Shown: positions 8,443 to 17,915 of the stretch, piece by piece | How positions within the stretch are numbered: position 1 is the first letter of the stretch | Layout: every line of letters starts with the position of its first letter | Source of the DNA: Bacillus salipaludis | GTDB lineage: Bacteria > Bacillota > Bacilli > Bacillales_B > DSM-18226 | Length of the DNA: 64,000 bases | NCBI RefSeq assembly: GCF_004358205.1 | Contig: NZ_SMYO01000002.1 | Coordinates: 496,001 to 560,000 of the forward strand | Reading direction: 5' to 3' | Translations under genes and position numbers: made by a program | Notes under the pieces: model-generated | Seen by the model: only the letters and a program-made list of their open reading frames with translations | Databases searched by the model: none | What the model was told of the DNA's origin: nothing

Positions 8443-9414
8443 ATGAATAGAAGCAGTAAGAAAAAACGAAGTAAATGGAAGGTTTTTGGTTATTCTCTTC
8501 TAGGGATTATCGTGGTAGCCATTGCAGCGGTTGGCTTTGCCTACTATCAGCTTCAACCAAAGAATCACTTTAAAAATATTCCCGTAGTGAACGCGAACGC
8601 GGGGACAACCGAACAAAAAACACAACCAAGCAATTCTACTGGAACGAATTTTAACCTATTAATCATGGGTTCCGATGCGAGACCAGGTCAAAAAATTGGT
8701 CATACGGACAGCATGCTCCTTGCGCATGTTGATTTGGATAAAAATCAAATTAATGCAGTAAGTATTCCACGTGATACACGTGTTCATCTAGATGGTTACG
8801 GATATACGAAACTCACCAGTGTCCAGTATATTTTGCAGGCCAATAAAGGTCCTAAGCAAGGGATGGAAGGGGCCGTAAAAGCAATCAGTGATTTTACTGG
8901 GGTGCCGATTAATTACTATGTGGAAACCAATTTTGACGGTCTTCAATCGATGATTGATACATTGGGTGGTATTAACATGTACGTGCCAACAGATGTGAAA
9001 ATTGGTAATAAAGTGGTCACTGCCGGGTCTCATTTCTTGGACGGAAAAACTGTATTATCTCTTTCCCGTGAGCGCCATTCGCTTGCAAATGGAGATTATG
9101 GACGTCAGCAGCTTCAATTGGAGGCTCTAAAAGGAATTGCCAAACAAGCTTTAAACCCTAGCAATGTTGCAAAAATGCCTTCACTCGTTAATTCGGTTTC
9201 CAAATATATGGTTGGTACGAATATGTCAACATCGGATATGGTTAGCTTAGGCCTTGCCATGAAAGATTTTGATCCTAATAAGCAATTAAAATACAAACAA
9301 CTAACAGGGGTTGGCCGAACGATGTATGATGACATCCTAAAGGCCAACAATTCCGAAATCATTATTGATCCAGAACAATTAAAAAGCACAATTGCTAAAT
9401 ATTTTAATAGTTAA
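8443..9414 (+). CDS. LytR-CpsA-Psr (LCP) family wall teichoic acid ligase
   Basis: 323 aa from the ATG at 8443, which has a GGAGG site 5 nt upstream; a longer in-frame reading from 8356 lacks one. A Lys/Arg-rich cytoplasmic start is followed by one membrane anchor (about residues 12-34) and an extracellular LCP domain. The domain shows NLLIMGSDARPGQKIGHTDS, VSIPRDTRVH with its conserved Arg pair, and the SLSRERHSLANGDYGRQ segment. LCP enzymes transfer teichoic acid or other polymers from undecaprenyl carriers to peptidoglycan. TagU/LytR-like, single-gene unit ending in a strong terminator. Confidence 0.93.
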   Translation: MNRSSKKKRSKWKVFGYSLLGIIVVAIAAVGFAYYQLQPKNHFKNIPVVNANAGTTEQKTQPSNSTGTNFNLLIMGSDARPGQKIGHTDSMLLAHVDLDKNQINAVSIPRDTRVHLDGYGYTKLTSVQYILQANKGPKQGMEGAVKAISDFTGVPINYYVETNFDGLQSMIDTLGGINMYVPTDVKIGNKVVTAGSHFLDGKTVLSLSRERHSLANGDYGRQQLQLEALKGIAKQALNPSNVAKMPSLVNSVSKYMVGTNMSTSDMVSLGLAMKDFDPNKQLKYKQLTGVGRTMYDDILKANNSEIIIDPEQLKSTIAKYFNS

Positions 9415-9420
9415 AAAGAA

Positions 9421-9452
9421 GCCGTAACCTGCAGATAGGTTACGGCTTTTTT
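9421..9452 (+). terminator. Rho-independent terminator
   Basis: GCCGTAACCT (9421-9430) with AGGTTACGGC (9437-9446) and six T. It ends the LCP gene. The stem sequence is the same as at 7135-7166. Confidence 0.88.
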
Positions 9453-9960
9453 AAAATTAATACTAGGTCCATGATTATAAAAAGGCAGATTAATAGAGCA
9501 ATCCGAAATAGTGCTACATTAGTGGGCTGGATATCTATAAAACGGTTGCCAAAAGCCTGAAAGGATCATCTTGATTTTAGAGCCTACCTATAGGGTTAAT
9601 AATAGTTTGATCCAGCCGAGAATAGCAATCCATAACGGAATACTTAAAGAGGCACCCCAAATCAAACCGCAAAAAAAGTTCTCTTGTCGATCCAAAAAAA
9701 TCAACCCCTATTTTATGTGGTAAACCATTCCCGTCTATCAAATGACCATTCTGTTATATAGAATAATAGGTTCATTATATATATAAAGATAGCAAACAGT
9801 GGATGTGAAAAAGCGGGAAGTATGTCGTAGTTAACAAAATGTTTTCGACATGGGCCCAGGTATTAAAACTTTCAGATATCAGTGCTGCGGATTTTGTCAA
9901 AGAATGGTAGGTTATTGTATTTATAGATATCCTATTCGTGAGTAAGCGAAGGGCCTCTAT
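9453..9960. other. gene-free region with a conserved 43-nt element
   Basis: No gene. Positions 9885-9927 carry a 43-nt sequence (contains ATTTTGTC and TATTGTATTTATAGA) that is repeated with five differences at 24378-24420. A TTCGACA Spo0A-box core lies at 9844-9850. Both may belong to a promoter region. Confidence 0.4.
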
Positions 9961-9962
9961 TA

Positions 9963-10100
9963 TGATATCAACACTTTTTCACCGGATATCAACACAAAAT
10001 GGAGTGATATCAACACTTTTTCATCGGATATCAACACAAAATGGAGTTATATCAACACTTTTTAGTGGAATATCAACAAAAGTAGGATTTTATCGACAAT
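9963..10100. repeat. 42-bp TATCAACAC repeat, site 4
   Basis: About three tandem copies of the 42-bp unit, same orientation as elsewhere. It lies about 150 nt before the histidine kinase gene. Confidence 0.75.
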
Positions 10101-10253
10101 TTAATAAATCCCCTTGGAATGCGGACAACTTCGACCAAATCCGGCGCAAACCGCCCCAATCTGAACTCCAGAGCACTTGCTATCATCCGCAGTTTTCCCT
10201 ATGATTATATTATTATTCTGAATTTTGAATCCTTATGCAAAGGAGGCCGTGTT

Positions 10254-12272
10254 ATCCGAGAACTGGCAAGAAGGCTTTTTATCATCATAAGTCTCCTATT
10301 ATTTATATCCTTACTACAACCTATTGTATTTGCTGAAGGGAAAACCTATAAAATCGCCGGAGAATGGGACCTTCCTCCTTTTTCTTATAAAGATCAGCAA
10401 GGGTCACTGACAGGTATAAATATTAAATTAATGGAAAAAATTGCAGATGCAAACGGGCTTAAATTTGAATATATACCAATGGAGATGCATGAAGCAGAGC
10501 AGGCCTTACGAGATGGTAAAATAGATGCAATCGCGGGGGTAACCTATACCACCGAAAAGGATAAAGTATTCGATTTTTCTCAATCCTACTTTACGATGTC
10601 CGATTCGTTAATTATCCCAAAAGCAAGTAAGGACAAAATTAAAAGTATCGAAGACCTAAGGAACAGGCATATTGTCCTGCAAGATCATACTCCTGTACTA
10701 GGCACGCTACTAAATTTAAGGAATACGAATCTTACCTTGGTGTCCAATCAATACTCTGGTCTTTTAACGCTTCTAAATGGCCGGGCGGACGTTTTTATTG
10801 GAAATGAATTTACCGCTTCTTATTTTCTAAAAGAGTTTGATCAACAAGACAACTACCTCATTCTGGATGAAGTCATGAATCCGGCCGATTATGCGATTGC
10901 CGTAAAGGAAGGGAATGAGGACCTTCTTTCGATGATTAATCAAACGCTTACAAAATTAAAGGCTAAGGGAGAAGTCAGTAAATTAATTGATCAATGGGTT
11001 CGTCCCGAAACCGAAGCGAAAATTGCCCGTTTGGAACATTTTATCTTCTATTTATCTCTCTTTCTTTTGATTGGTGCCCTGATCCTCATTGCAATCTATA
11101 TTTGGAATCAACGGTTAAAAGCAGCTGTGAATCTTCAAACAAAAGACCTCCAACTATTAAATGAAGATTTACACATGCAACGGCAGCGAACGGCTGATAG
11201 CAATGCATTTAAAGATCAAATTTTAAATAATATCGACACTGGCATTGTCACGTTCGATATCGATTTTAAGATCACAAGCTGTAATCAGCGGGCATTGGAA
11301 ATTCTCGAACTTCCTGCCCATACGAAGTTCAACCTTCAGGATTCGCCCATCTTTTTAAAGCTTTTTGAGCATGATCGTTCTGGACAAGCTTTGCAACAAG
11401 AGGGTGCTGATTATTATCGCTTTTTAGAAATAAATGAGAATGGTGAACGGAAGGTCATCTATTATTCTCTCAATAAGATGTTTAACTCACTTGAAAACCA
11501 GGCAGGCTATTTGCTCTCCATGAACGACGAAACAGAAAAAAAGAAACTCGAACAAAAGCTGATTACACAAGAAAAGCTCCATGCGCTCGGCCAGTTAGTA
11601 GCGGGTGTAGCTCATGAAATTCGGAACCCGTTAACATCGATTAAAACGTTCATCGACCTGATTCCAAAGAAATACGATCAACCGAAATTTCAAAAGGTTC
11701 TAATGGAGCATTTACCAGAAGAGGTGAACAGACTCAATCGGATTGTAACCGACTTAATTGATTATGCTCGTCCCAGCTTACCGAATATTCAACCCTGCAC
11801 GGCTCAACAGCTGACGTCCTTACTCGCTATTCTAAAAGTAACGATGGATAAAAATAGGATTGAATTTGAACAATGCATCGAACCTGATCTTGTTTTTCAC
11901 ATTGATCCGCAGCAAATTCGTCAGGTCCTCCTTAATCTATTATTAAATGCCGTTCATGCAGTGGAAGAGACAGAAGAGAAGAAAATTACAATCTGCATGG
12001 CGAAAGAGGATCTCGAGAAGGGGAGGATTTTGATTATAGATACGGGTAAAGGGATGGAGCAAGGGGTGCTCAACCATATCTTTGAACCATTTTTTACGAC
12101 CAAGGGAAAAGGTGTCGGGCTGGGGTTGACCTTATCTTACAATTTAATCAAAGAGAACCATGGAGATATTCAAGTAAATAGTATTCCTGATCAAGGAACG
12201 ACATTCACGATTTTATTGCCTTTATACACAAAGGAGGAGATTCGGATTGAAGCCAAGGGTACTGGTTATTGA
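10254..12272 (+). CDS. sensor histidine kinase with extracellular solute-binding domain
   Basis: 672 aa if started at 10254. Order: signal peptide (1-28), family-3 solute-binding domain (about 31-253, with GEWDLPPFSYKDQQG and FDFSQSYF), one membrane helix (263-283), a PAS-like region (about 320-430), then HisKA with phospho-His 454 in VAHEIRNPLTSIK and an HATPase domain (DTGKGM, GLGLTLSYN). The nearest in-frame ATG is at 10119 and has no ribosome site; translation from there would put 45 residues before the signal peptide. A perfect AGGAGG (10241-10246) stands 7 nt before an in-frame ATC at 10254, so a non-AUG start, or a mutated ATG, is inferred. It pairs with the overlapping response regulator. 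Confidence 0.88.
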   Translation: MRELARRLFIIISLLLFISLLQPIVFAEGKTYKIAGEWDLPPFSYKDQQGSLTGINIKLMEKIADANGLKFEYIPMEMHEAEQALRDGKIDAIAGVTYTTEKDKVFDFSQSYFTMSDSLIIPKASKDKIKSIEDLRNRHIVLQDHTPVLGTLLNLRNTNLTLVSNQYSGLLTLLNGRADVFIGNEFTASYFLKEFDQQDNYLILDEVMNPADYAIAVKEGNEDLLSMINQTLTKLKAKGEVSKLIDQWVRPETEAKIARLEHFIFYLSLFLLIGALILIAIYIWNQRLKAAVNLQTKDLQLLNEDLHMQRQRTADSNAFKDQILNNIDTGIVTFDIDFKITSCNQRALEILELPAHTKFNLQDSPIFLKLFEHDRSGQALQQEGADYYRFLEINENGERKVIYYSLNKMFNSLENQAGYLLSMNDETEKKKLEQKLITQEKLHALGQLVAGVAHEIRNPLTSIKTFIDLIPKKYDQPKFQKVLMEHLPEEVNRLNRIVTDLIDYARPSLPNIQPCTAQQLTSLLAILKVTMDKNRIEFEQCIEPDLVFHIDPQQIRQVLLNLLLNAVHAVEETEEKKITICMAKEDLEKGRILIIDTGKGMEQGVLNHIFEPFFTTKGKGVGLGLTLSYNLIKENHGDIQVNSIPDQGTTFTILLPLYTKEEIRIEAKGTGY

Positions 12273-13623
12273 CGATGAACAAGCCATTTGTGCTTCACTT
12301 AGCTTTGCTCTTGAGGATGATTATTTTATGATGACGACAACGGATCCGGAGGAAGGCATTGGCATCGTGGAAAAAGAACGGGTCGATATTATTCTGCTGG
12401 ATCTTCGGATTGGACGTTATAATGGGCTGGATGTTTTGCAAAGAATTAAACAAAAAGATCCATCTGTGACGGTCATCATGATGACTGCTTATGCTTCGAT
12501 TGAAACCTCCATCGAAGCGATCAAAATGGGTGCCTTTTATTATATTGAAAAGCCGATTAATATCGAAAACCTATCCTTGCTTTTATTAAGAGCCGCTGAG
12601 TTTAAGCAAATCTCGAATATGCTTGAAACCCTCCATGAAGAGCTGGAGGAAAGGAAGGGCTTTAAAGACTTCTTAGGAAATAGTAAAGCGATGAAAAATG
12701 TCTTTTCAATGATCGATCGCATTAAAGATATCGACTCTTGCGTCTTGATTTCCGGAGAAAGTGGAACGGGGAAAGAACTGGTTGCGAAAAGGATTCATTT
12801 TTCAGGGAAGCGTAAGGATGGACCATTAGAAATTTTGAATTGTGCAGCCATCCCTGAAACCTTACTTGAATCGGAATTATTCGGGTATGAAAAGGGAGCG
12901 TTTACAGGGGCAACACAGTCAAAGGAAGGAAAGTGGGTCGCCGCCAATGGAGGAACTTTATTTCTTGATGAAATTAGTGAGATGCCTCTGCCCCTTCAGG
13001 CTAAATTATTGAGGGTCATTCAAGAACGTGAAGTGACACCTCTCGGATCGAATAAGAAAATCTCATTAGATGTTCGGATTCTATGTGCGGCGAATAAAGA
13101 TATTGCCCAAATGGTCCAGGAAGGGAAGTTCCGGGAGGATTTGTATTTCAGGCTGAACGTGATTCCGATTAAAACACCGCCATTACGAGAGCGAAAAGAG
13201 GATCTGCCGCTGTTGATTGATTATTTTTTGCAAAAGTATTGTAAAGAAATGAGCAGAGAAAAGAGATCCCTTTCTGCAGCTGCCCGCAGACTTTTACTTG
13301 ACTATCACTATCCGGGTAATGTTCGGGAGCTGGGAAATATCATTGAATACGCAGTAGCGCTTTCCATTGATACCGTCATTGATGAGGGGGATTTGCCTTA
13401 TTACATGCTAGAGCAAAAGAAAGAGGCTGGCGGTATTTTAAATGATTCTGAGAATAGTATCGTTATTCCGGTCGGTCTATCGATGAAGGAAATTGAGAAA
13501 AAGGTCATTTCTGGGACTTTAAAACATTGTGGAAAACACCGTCAAAGGACTGCCGAGACGTTACAAATTTCTGAAAGAAGTCTCCGGGAGAAAATAAAAC
13601 TATATGAAATCGGAATTGAATAA
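12247..13623 (+). CDS. sigma-54-dependent response regulator (NtrC family)
   Basis: 458 aa with receiver domain (phospho-acceptor Asp52, Lys102), AAA+ domain (Walker A GESGTGKE at 170-177, sigma-54 contact loop GAFTGA at 217-222) and a Fis-type helix-turn-helix (about 425-455). Start is TTG at 12247 behind AAAGGAGGAG; it overlaps the kinase gene by 26 nt, so the two are translationally coupled. The probable target is the sigma-54 promoter at 13735 in front of the transporter operon, with paired palindromes at 13635-13671 as binding sites. Confidence 0.93.
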   Translation: MKPRVLVIDDEQAICASLSFALEDDYFMMTTTDPEEGIGIVEKERVDIILLDLRIGRYNGLDVLQRIKQKDPSVTVIMMTAYASIETSIEAIKMGAFYYIEKPINIENLSLLLLRAAEFKQISNMLETLHEELEERKGFKDFLGNSKAMKNVFSMIDRIKDIDSCVLISGESGTGKELVAKRIHFSGKRKDGPLEILNCAAIPETLLESELFGYEKGAFTGATQSKEGKWVAANGGTLFLDEISEMPLPLQAKLLRVIQEREVTPLGSNKKISLDVRILCAANKDIAQMVQEGKFREDLYFRLNVIPIKTPPLRERKEDLPLLIDYFLQKYCKEMSREKRSLSAAARRLLLDYHYPGNVRELGNIIEYAVALSIDTVIDEGDLPYYMLEQKKEAGGILNDSENSIVIPVGLSMKEIEKKVISGTLKHCGKHRQRTAETLQISERSLREKIKLYEIGIE

Positions 13624-13634
13624 ATTCCGGTATA

Positions 13635-13671
13635 CGGCAAATTTTGCCGAAAATAGCGGCAGAATTTGCCG
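13635..13671. promoter_or_regulatory. paired enhancer palindromes for the response regulator
   Basis: CGGCAAATTTTGCCG (13635-13649) and CGGCAGAATTTGCCG (13657-13671) are two near-identical 15-nt palindromes 22 bp apart, about two helical turns on the same DNA face, and 64-100 bp upstream of the -24 element. This is the expected layout of an NtrC-type enhancer. The second, followed by T-rich DNA, could also terminate the upstream operon. Confidence 0.65.
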
Positions 13672-13734
13672 CTTTTCTTTTTAAAAAAGGGACAACTATT
13701 TATGAAAACGCTTTTAAATTCAATAATCTGAAAA

Positions 13735-13751
13735 TTGGCACGGTAATTGCA
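13735..13751 (+). promoter_or_regulatory. sigma-54 (-24/-12) promoter
   Basis: TTGGCACGGTAATTGCA matches the sigma-54 consensus TTGGCACG-N4-TTGCW at every fixed position with correct GG-to-GC spacing. It drives the transporter operon. Confidence 0.9.
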
Positions 13752-13779
13752 TATTATCTGTGTGAAAGGAGGACAGTCA

Positions 13780-14757
13780 TTGAAAACAGGGACACTTATA
13801 AAAATTTTAGTCCTTTTACTCTTTCTTTTGATTGGGTGTATAACGGTTAGTCGGGAATTATTTCCAAGTGGGGTTCAAACCGTTCCTCCACCTGCAGAGG
13901 AACTTACAGAAAGTCAAACTCCATTAGTGATTGCGACGGGGGATATGTCAGGTGTCTATTTTCCTTTGGGAGAGGCGATGGCAGATTTATTTCGAAAGTA
14001 CAATGGAAAAGCAGCTGGAACACAAGTGACGCACGCTTCGATTCAGAATACAAAGCTAGTGAGTCAGAAACAAGCGGAATTAGGATTTAGTACGGTGGAT
14101 GTCCTGTCATTGCCAGAAACGAAAAAAAAGAAAATTCTCGCCCTTACTGGACTTTACTCGAATTATATCCAAATTGTCACAACCAAAAGTGATATTCATA
14201 CTTTAGAAGATTTACGTGGGAAAAGGGTCAGTATTGGAACCGTCGAAAGCGGAACCAAACTGATGGCTGAAAGGGTCCTGAAGGCTGCCAATCTAGCAAG
14301 CAATGAAATGGATGTATCTACTCTTTCCTTCACACAATCGGCAGATGCCTTAAGAAATGGAACGATTGATGTTGCGTTCTTTTCTTCCGGTTTACCGAAT
14401 CCAGTGATTTCGGAACTTGCGTCAGAGATGAAAATTTCTCTTATTCCGATTCCAAAACAAATGGCAAAAAGCCTTCATGAGAAGTTTGAATTTTACACAC
14501 TGGATGAAATAAGCAGTCAAACTTACGCTGGCATCAAGCGTACACCAACATTAATCGTAAAAAATGTCCTTTTTACATACCCGGATTTGCCTAAACAAGA
14601 AGCTTACAAACTAGTAAAAACGTTATATGACCATTTACCAGAATCCAAAAACGCTCACCTAGAAGCAATGGAACTCCATTTATCTAATGCAACTGCAGGG
14701 ATTCCAATCAAGCTCCATCCTGGAGCAAAACAATTTTTCAAAGAAATCATCCATTAA
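13780..14757 (+). CDS. TAXI family solute-binding protein
   Basis: 325 aa from a TTG start at 13780 with AAAGGAGGAC 7 nt upstream. An earlier TTG at 13747 lies within the -12 element and cannot be used. The protein has an N-terminal membrane or lipoprotein-type signal (KILVLLLFLLIGC) and a TAXI receptor fold marked by IATGDMSGVYFPLGEAMADLF near residues 47-67 and GKRVSIGTVESGTKL near 142-156. TAXI receptors normally serve TRAP transporters, but no DctQ/DctM membrane subunits are present; it is instead the first gene of an ABC operon. A sensory partner role for the nearby kinase is possible. Confidence 0.85.
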   Translation: MKTGTLIKILVLLLFLLIGCITVSRELFPSGVQTVPPPAEELTESQTPLVIATGDMSGVYFPLGEAMADLFRKYNGKAAGTQVTHASIQNTKLVSQKQAELGFSTVDVLSLPETKKKKILALTGLYSNYIQIVTTKSDIHTLEDLRGKRVSIGTVESGTKLMAERVLKAANLASNEMDVSTLSFTQSADALRNGTIDVAFFSSGLPNPVISELASEMKISLIPIPKQMAKSLHEKFEFYTLDEISSQTYAGIKRTPTLIVKNVLFTYPDLPKQEAYKLVKTLYDHLPESKNAHLEAMELHLSNATAGIPIKLHPGAKQFFKEIIH

Positions 14758-14791
14758 AATACTACTACAAAAAAATAGGGGGCAAGTGAAA

Positions 14792-15886
14792 ATGAAAAAG
14801 ATCCTTTCATTAATTTCAATCGCTTTACTAATTATTTTATCAGCCTGTGGAGCTCCTAATCCACAAAAGGCCGGAGGGACTGCGAAAGCGGGAAAAGATG
14901 GGGAAAAATCTATTACCATTGCAGGAAATGGCGGGGTTATTGAAAAAACCATCCGGGACGTCATTGCTCCGAAATTCAAAAAGGAAACCGGCATCACGGT
15001 TAACTTTGTTCCAGGACTTTCTGGAGAAATTTTATCGAAGGTAGAATTACAAAAAAATGCTCCACAAATTGACATTGCCATCTTTGTACCAACCGATGTA
15101 CAGCGTGCAAATGATAAAGGGCTTATCGATAAAATCGATGAATCGAATGCTCCGAATATGAGTCATGTCGATCCGAAGTTTGTAGCCGTTAAGGATGCAG
15201 GTGCTCCAATATTTGGATTGGCCATTGCCCCTGCCTATAATACAAAAACGTTTAAAGAGAAGGGCTTGAAACCGATTGAATCCTGGAACGACTTAGCATC
15301 TGGCCAATATGAAGGAAAAACAGCGTTTGTAGATATTACAAATGACTGGGGCTTTAACACCTTAAACGCACTTGCGATGGCAAACGGTGGCGGTACAGAT
15401 AATGTGGAGCCAGGGATCCAAAAAGCAAAAGAGCTTGCCGGTTACTCCACAACTTTTTATAAAAATTCAACGCAAGTGATGCCAGCGCTTCAGCAAGGTG
15501 CTGCTGATGTAACCGTTATGGGAAGCTATGCGATTGGTGATTTAGCGGTTCAAGGTGTTCCACTTAAAATGGTGGTACCAAAAGAAGGGGTACCGATTCA
15601 AGCCTTTAGTGGAACTCTTGTGAAAAATACTCCTCACCAGAAGGAAGCACTCGAATTCCTCAACTATGTAGTAAGTGCTGATTCACAAGCTTTAATTGCA
15701 GAACAGGGATTTTATCCAGTTGTTGAAGGCGTGAAGTTTCCAGAGAAGTTCCAAGAATCGATTGGGCTAAAGGATACAGACAAAACCTATAAACCTGATT
15801 TTGCTGCATACGCGAAAGTACGGGCTGAATGGTCTGATCGTTGGACGAAAGAAGTCGTTCCACAAATCGGTAAAAAATTAAAATAA
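14792..15886 (+). CDS. ABC transporter substrate-binding lipoprotein (family 1/PotD-like)
   Basis: 364 aa from ATG 14792, which follows a GGGGGCAAG site; earlier in-frame codons lie within the preceding gene. Lipoprotein signal with the lipobox LSAC. The mature region resembles binding proteins of the ferric iron/spermidine/2-aminoethylphosphonate group: ITIAGNGGVIEKTIRDVIAPKF, the hinge segments and the LVKNTPHQKEALEFLNYV stretch. It delivers substrate to the ATPase and two permeases encoded next. The ligand cannot be read from sequence. Confidence 0.9.
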   Translation: MKKILSLISIALLIILSACGAPNPQKAGGTAKAGKDGEKSITIAGNGGVIEKTIRDVIAPKFKKETGITVNFVPGLSGEILSKVELQKNAPQIDIAIFVPTDVQRANDKGLIDKIDESNAPNMSHVDPKFVAVKDAGAPIFGLAIAPAYNTKTFKEKGLKPIESWNDLASGQYEGKTAFVDITNDWGFNTLNALAMANGGGTDNVEPGIQKAKELAGYSTTFYKNSTQVMPALQQGAADVTVMGSYAIGDLAVQGVPLKMVVPKEGVPIQAFSGTLVKNTPHQKEALEFLNYVVSADSQALIAEQGFYPVVEGVKFPEKFQESIGLKDTDKTYKPDFAAYAKVRAEWSDRWTKEVVPQIGKKLK

Positions 15887-15903
15887 GAATGGAGGGACAG
15901 ACC

Positions 15904-17004
15904 ATGAACGCAATTCCTTGCGATGTAGAGATCAGGGGTGCAAGAAAACAATTTGGATCCAATGTCGTACTGAATGATATTGACTTGGAAGTAAAACAGG
16001 GTGAATTGTTAACATTGCTCGGACCTTCAGGCTGCGGGAAGTCGACTACATTGAATTTAATTGCAGGCTTTCTGGAAGCCGATCAGGGGGATGTGTACAT
16101 TAAAGGGAAAAAGGTAACGAAAGTCCCCCCTTATAAGCGCGATTTAGGAATGGTCTTTCAAACGTATTCCTTGTTTCCACATATGACGGTGCAAGAAAAC
16201 CTAAGCTTTGGTTTGAACCTAAGAAAAGTGGCTAAATCGGAGCAAAAAAAGAAAATGGATCGAGTTCTGGAACTGGTGAAGATGTCCGGGCTTGAACATC
16301 GTTACCCAAGGGAATTATCGGGAGGGCAAAGGCAGCGTGTCGCGATTGCTAGAGCACTCGTCGTTGAGCCGGAATTATTGCTGCTCGATGAACCACTATC
16401 CAATCTGGATGCAAAATTACGACATGAACTGCGCGCGGAAATTAAGCGTTTACAAAAGGAAATAGGGGTCACCACGATTTTTGTTACCCATGATCAAGAG
16501 GAAGCTTTATCGATGTCGGACAGGGTCGTTGTGATGAATGCAGGAAAAATTGAACAAATCAGCACACCGACCGCGATCTACAATCATCCGAACACGGAAT
16601 TTGTCTTTCAATTCATCGGAAAATCGAATTCGTTTGAAGGAGTGGTTGTGGTAGCCGAAGGAAGGGAAATTTCGGTGATAGTCGGTGAGGAAATCATTCA
16701 TGTCGATTCGGCCAATATGATTGGCGAGAATCGTTCATTGAGAGCAGGGGATGAGGTGAGACTTTATATTCGCCCTGAGAATGTTCACATTTCCTCAACG
16801 AGGGAAACCTCCTCACCAAACTTGGAACTTCAGCCGGCTAAAATCATTCAGCTGAATTACCTTGGTACTTCATGGGAAGTAGATGTTTCCCTGCAAGGGA
16901 AAACGCTACAATTATTAACCAGTTCCTATGACTCAACCTGGCAAAATGGAAGTGAGGTGTATGTTGGATGGAACCCGTCAGAAATTATGCTGATCAAGAA
17001 GTAA
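15904..17004 (+). CDS. ABC transporter ATP-binding protein (PotA-like)
   Basis: 366 aa. Walker A GPSGCGKST, Q-loop VFQTYSLFPHMT, signature LSGGQRQRVAIARAL, Walker B LLLLDEPLSNLD and H-loop VTHDQEEAL are all intact. A C-terminal TOBE-type domain (about residues 235-366) is typical of polyamine/iron/phosphonate importers. ATG at 15904 is preferred over the ATG at 15889 because GGAGGG lies 7 nt before it. It energises import through the two downstream permeases. Confidence 0.93.
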   Translation: MNAIPCDVEIRGARKQFGSNVVLNDIDLEVKQGELLTLLGPSGCGKSTTLNLIAGFLEADQGDVYIKGKKVTKVPPYKRDLGMVFQTYSLFPHMTVQENLSFGLNLRKVAKSEQKKKMDRVLELVKMSGLEHRYPRELSGGQRQRVAIARALVVEPELLLLDEPLSNLDAKLRHELRAEIKRLQKEIGVTTIFVTHDQEEALSMSDRVVVMNAGKIEQISTPTAIYNHPNTEFVFQFIGKSNSFEGVVVVAEGREISVIVGEEIIHVDSANMIGENRSLRAGDEVRLYIRPENVHISSTRETSSPNLELQPAKIIQLNYLGTSWEVDVSLQGKTLQLLTSSYDSTWQNGSEVYVGWNPSEIMLIKK

Positions 17005-17915
17005 GTGAACAAAAAACGGTAAAGGCGGAACCGCAAAAAAGGACGAAAGTGAAAAAAAGAAGAACTTGGATTGCCGGGCTTCTTCTTTTAGTCCCAATCC
17101 TGTTATTCATCTTTGGATTCTTTGTGGTCCCGATGCTGTATATTTTGTATTTAAGTTTTATTTCTACTGATAGTTTGAATGGTACCGATGCCGCTTTTAG
17201 TTTACAAAACTATATCACGTTATTTACCGACCACTATTACTTATCTTCGATGTGGTTGACGGTAAAAATCAGTTTATATTCTGTACTTGTTTCCCTTATT
17301 CTGGGATACCCCATCGCGTTAACGATGGCGAAAAGCTCACCGAAAGTTCGGGGATATATTACTTTATTAATTGCTTCCCCTCTTTTGGTCAGCATTGTTG
17401 TACGTAATTTTGGATGGTACTTATTATTATTACCGAACGGTACGATCAATTCACTTTTAATGAATCTGGGCATTATTCATAAGCCGCTCAATCTATTATT
17501 CTCTGAAATTGGTGTGGTCATCGGTCTTTCAAATGCCTATTTGCCTTTCATGGTGTTAGCGATTGTGACGAGCTTGTATAATATTGACCCATCATTAGAG
17601 AAAGCGGGAGCGATTCTTGGTGCCAGTCCACTGCGGAGCTTTTTTTCGATTACTCTTCCGCTTAGTTTGCCAGGGATTGTATCGGGCTGTGTGCTGGTCT
17701 TTAGTTTATCGATGAGTGCCTATGTCACTCCTTCTTTAATGGGAGGCGCAAATGTTCCGATGATGCCAGTGGTTGTATATGATCAAATTAACAACCTTCT
17801 GAAATGGACATTTGGTTCAGCATTGTCGTACGTACTCCTTTTGATTACGCTTCTTTCCGTTTTCATCTTTACACGTGCATTTGAAAAAAGTAAGTTTCGG
17901 GAGGTGTTCCGATGA
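16968..17915 (+). CDS. ABC transporter permease (PotB-like)
   Basis: 315 aa with six membrane segments after a charged 30-residue N-terminal tail. The EAA-type loop contacting the ATPase is LEKAGAILGASPLRSFFSITLPLSLPGI. It overlaps the ATPase gene by 37 nt, indicating coupled translation. It forms the membrane channel with the next gene product. Confidence 0.92.
   Translation: MEPVRNYADQEVSEQKTVKAEPQKRTKVKKRRTWIAGLLLLVPILLFIFGFFVVPMLYILYLSFISTDSLNGTDAAFSLQNYITLFTDHYYLSSMWLTVKISLYSVLVSLILGYPIALTMAKSSPKVRGYITLLIASPLLVSIVVRNFGWYLLLLPNGTINSLLMNLGIIHKPLNLLFSEIGVVIGLSNAYLPFMVLAIVTSLYNIDPSLEKAGAILGASPLRSFFSITLPLSLPGIVSGCVLVFSLSMSAYVTPSLMGGANVPMMPVVVYDQINNLLKWTFGSALSYVLLLITLLSVFIFTRAFEKSKFREVFR

Noticed and set aside
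9938..10204. 88-codon open frame through repeat site 4
   Set aside because: Same reason: translated repeat units (ISTLFHRISTQNG) without gene signals; it runs into the kinase upstream region.
13747..13779. Earlier TTG start for the TAXI gene
   Set aside because: It lies in the -12 element of the sigma-54 promoter, upstream of any possible transcript start.
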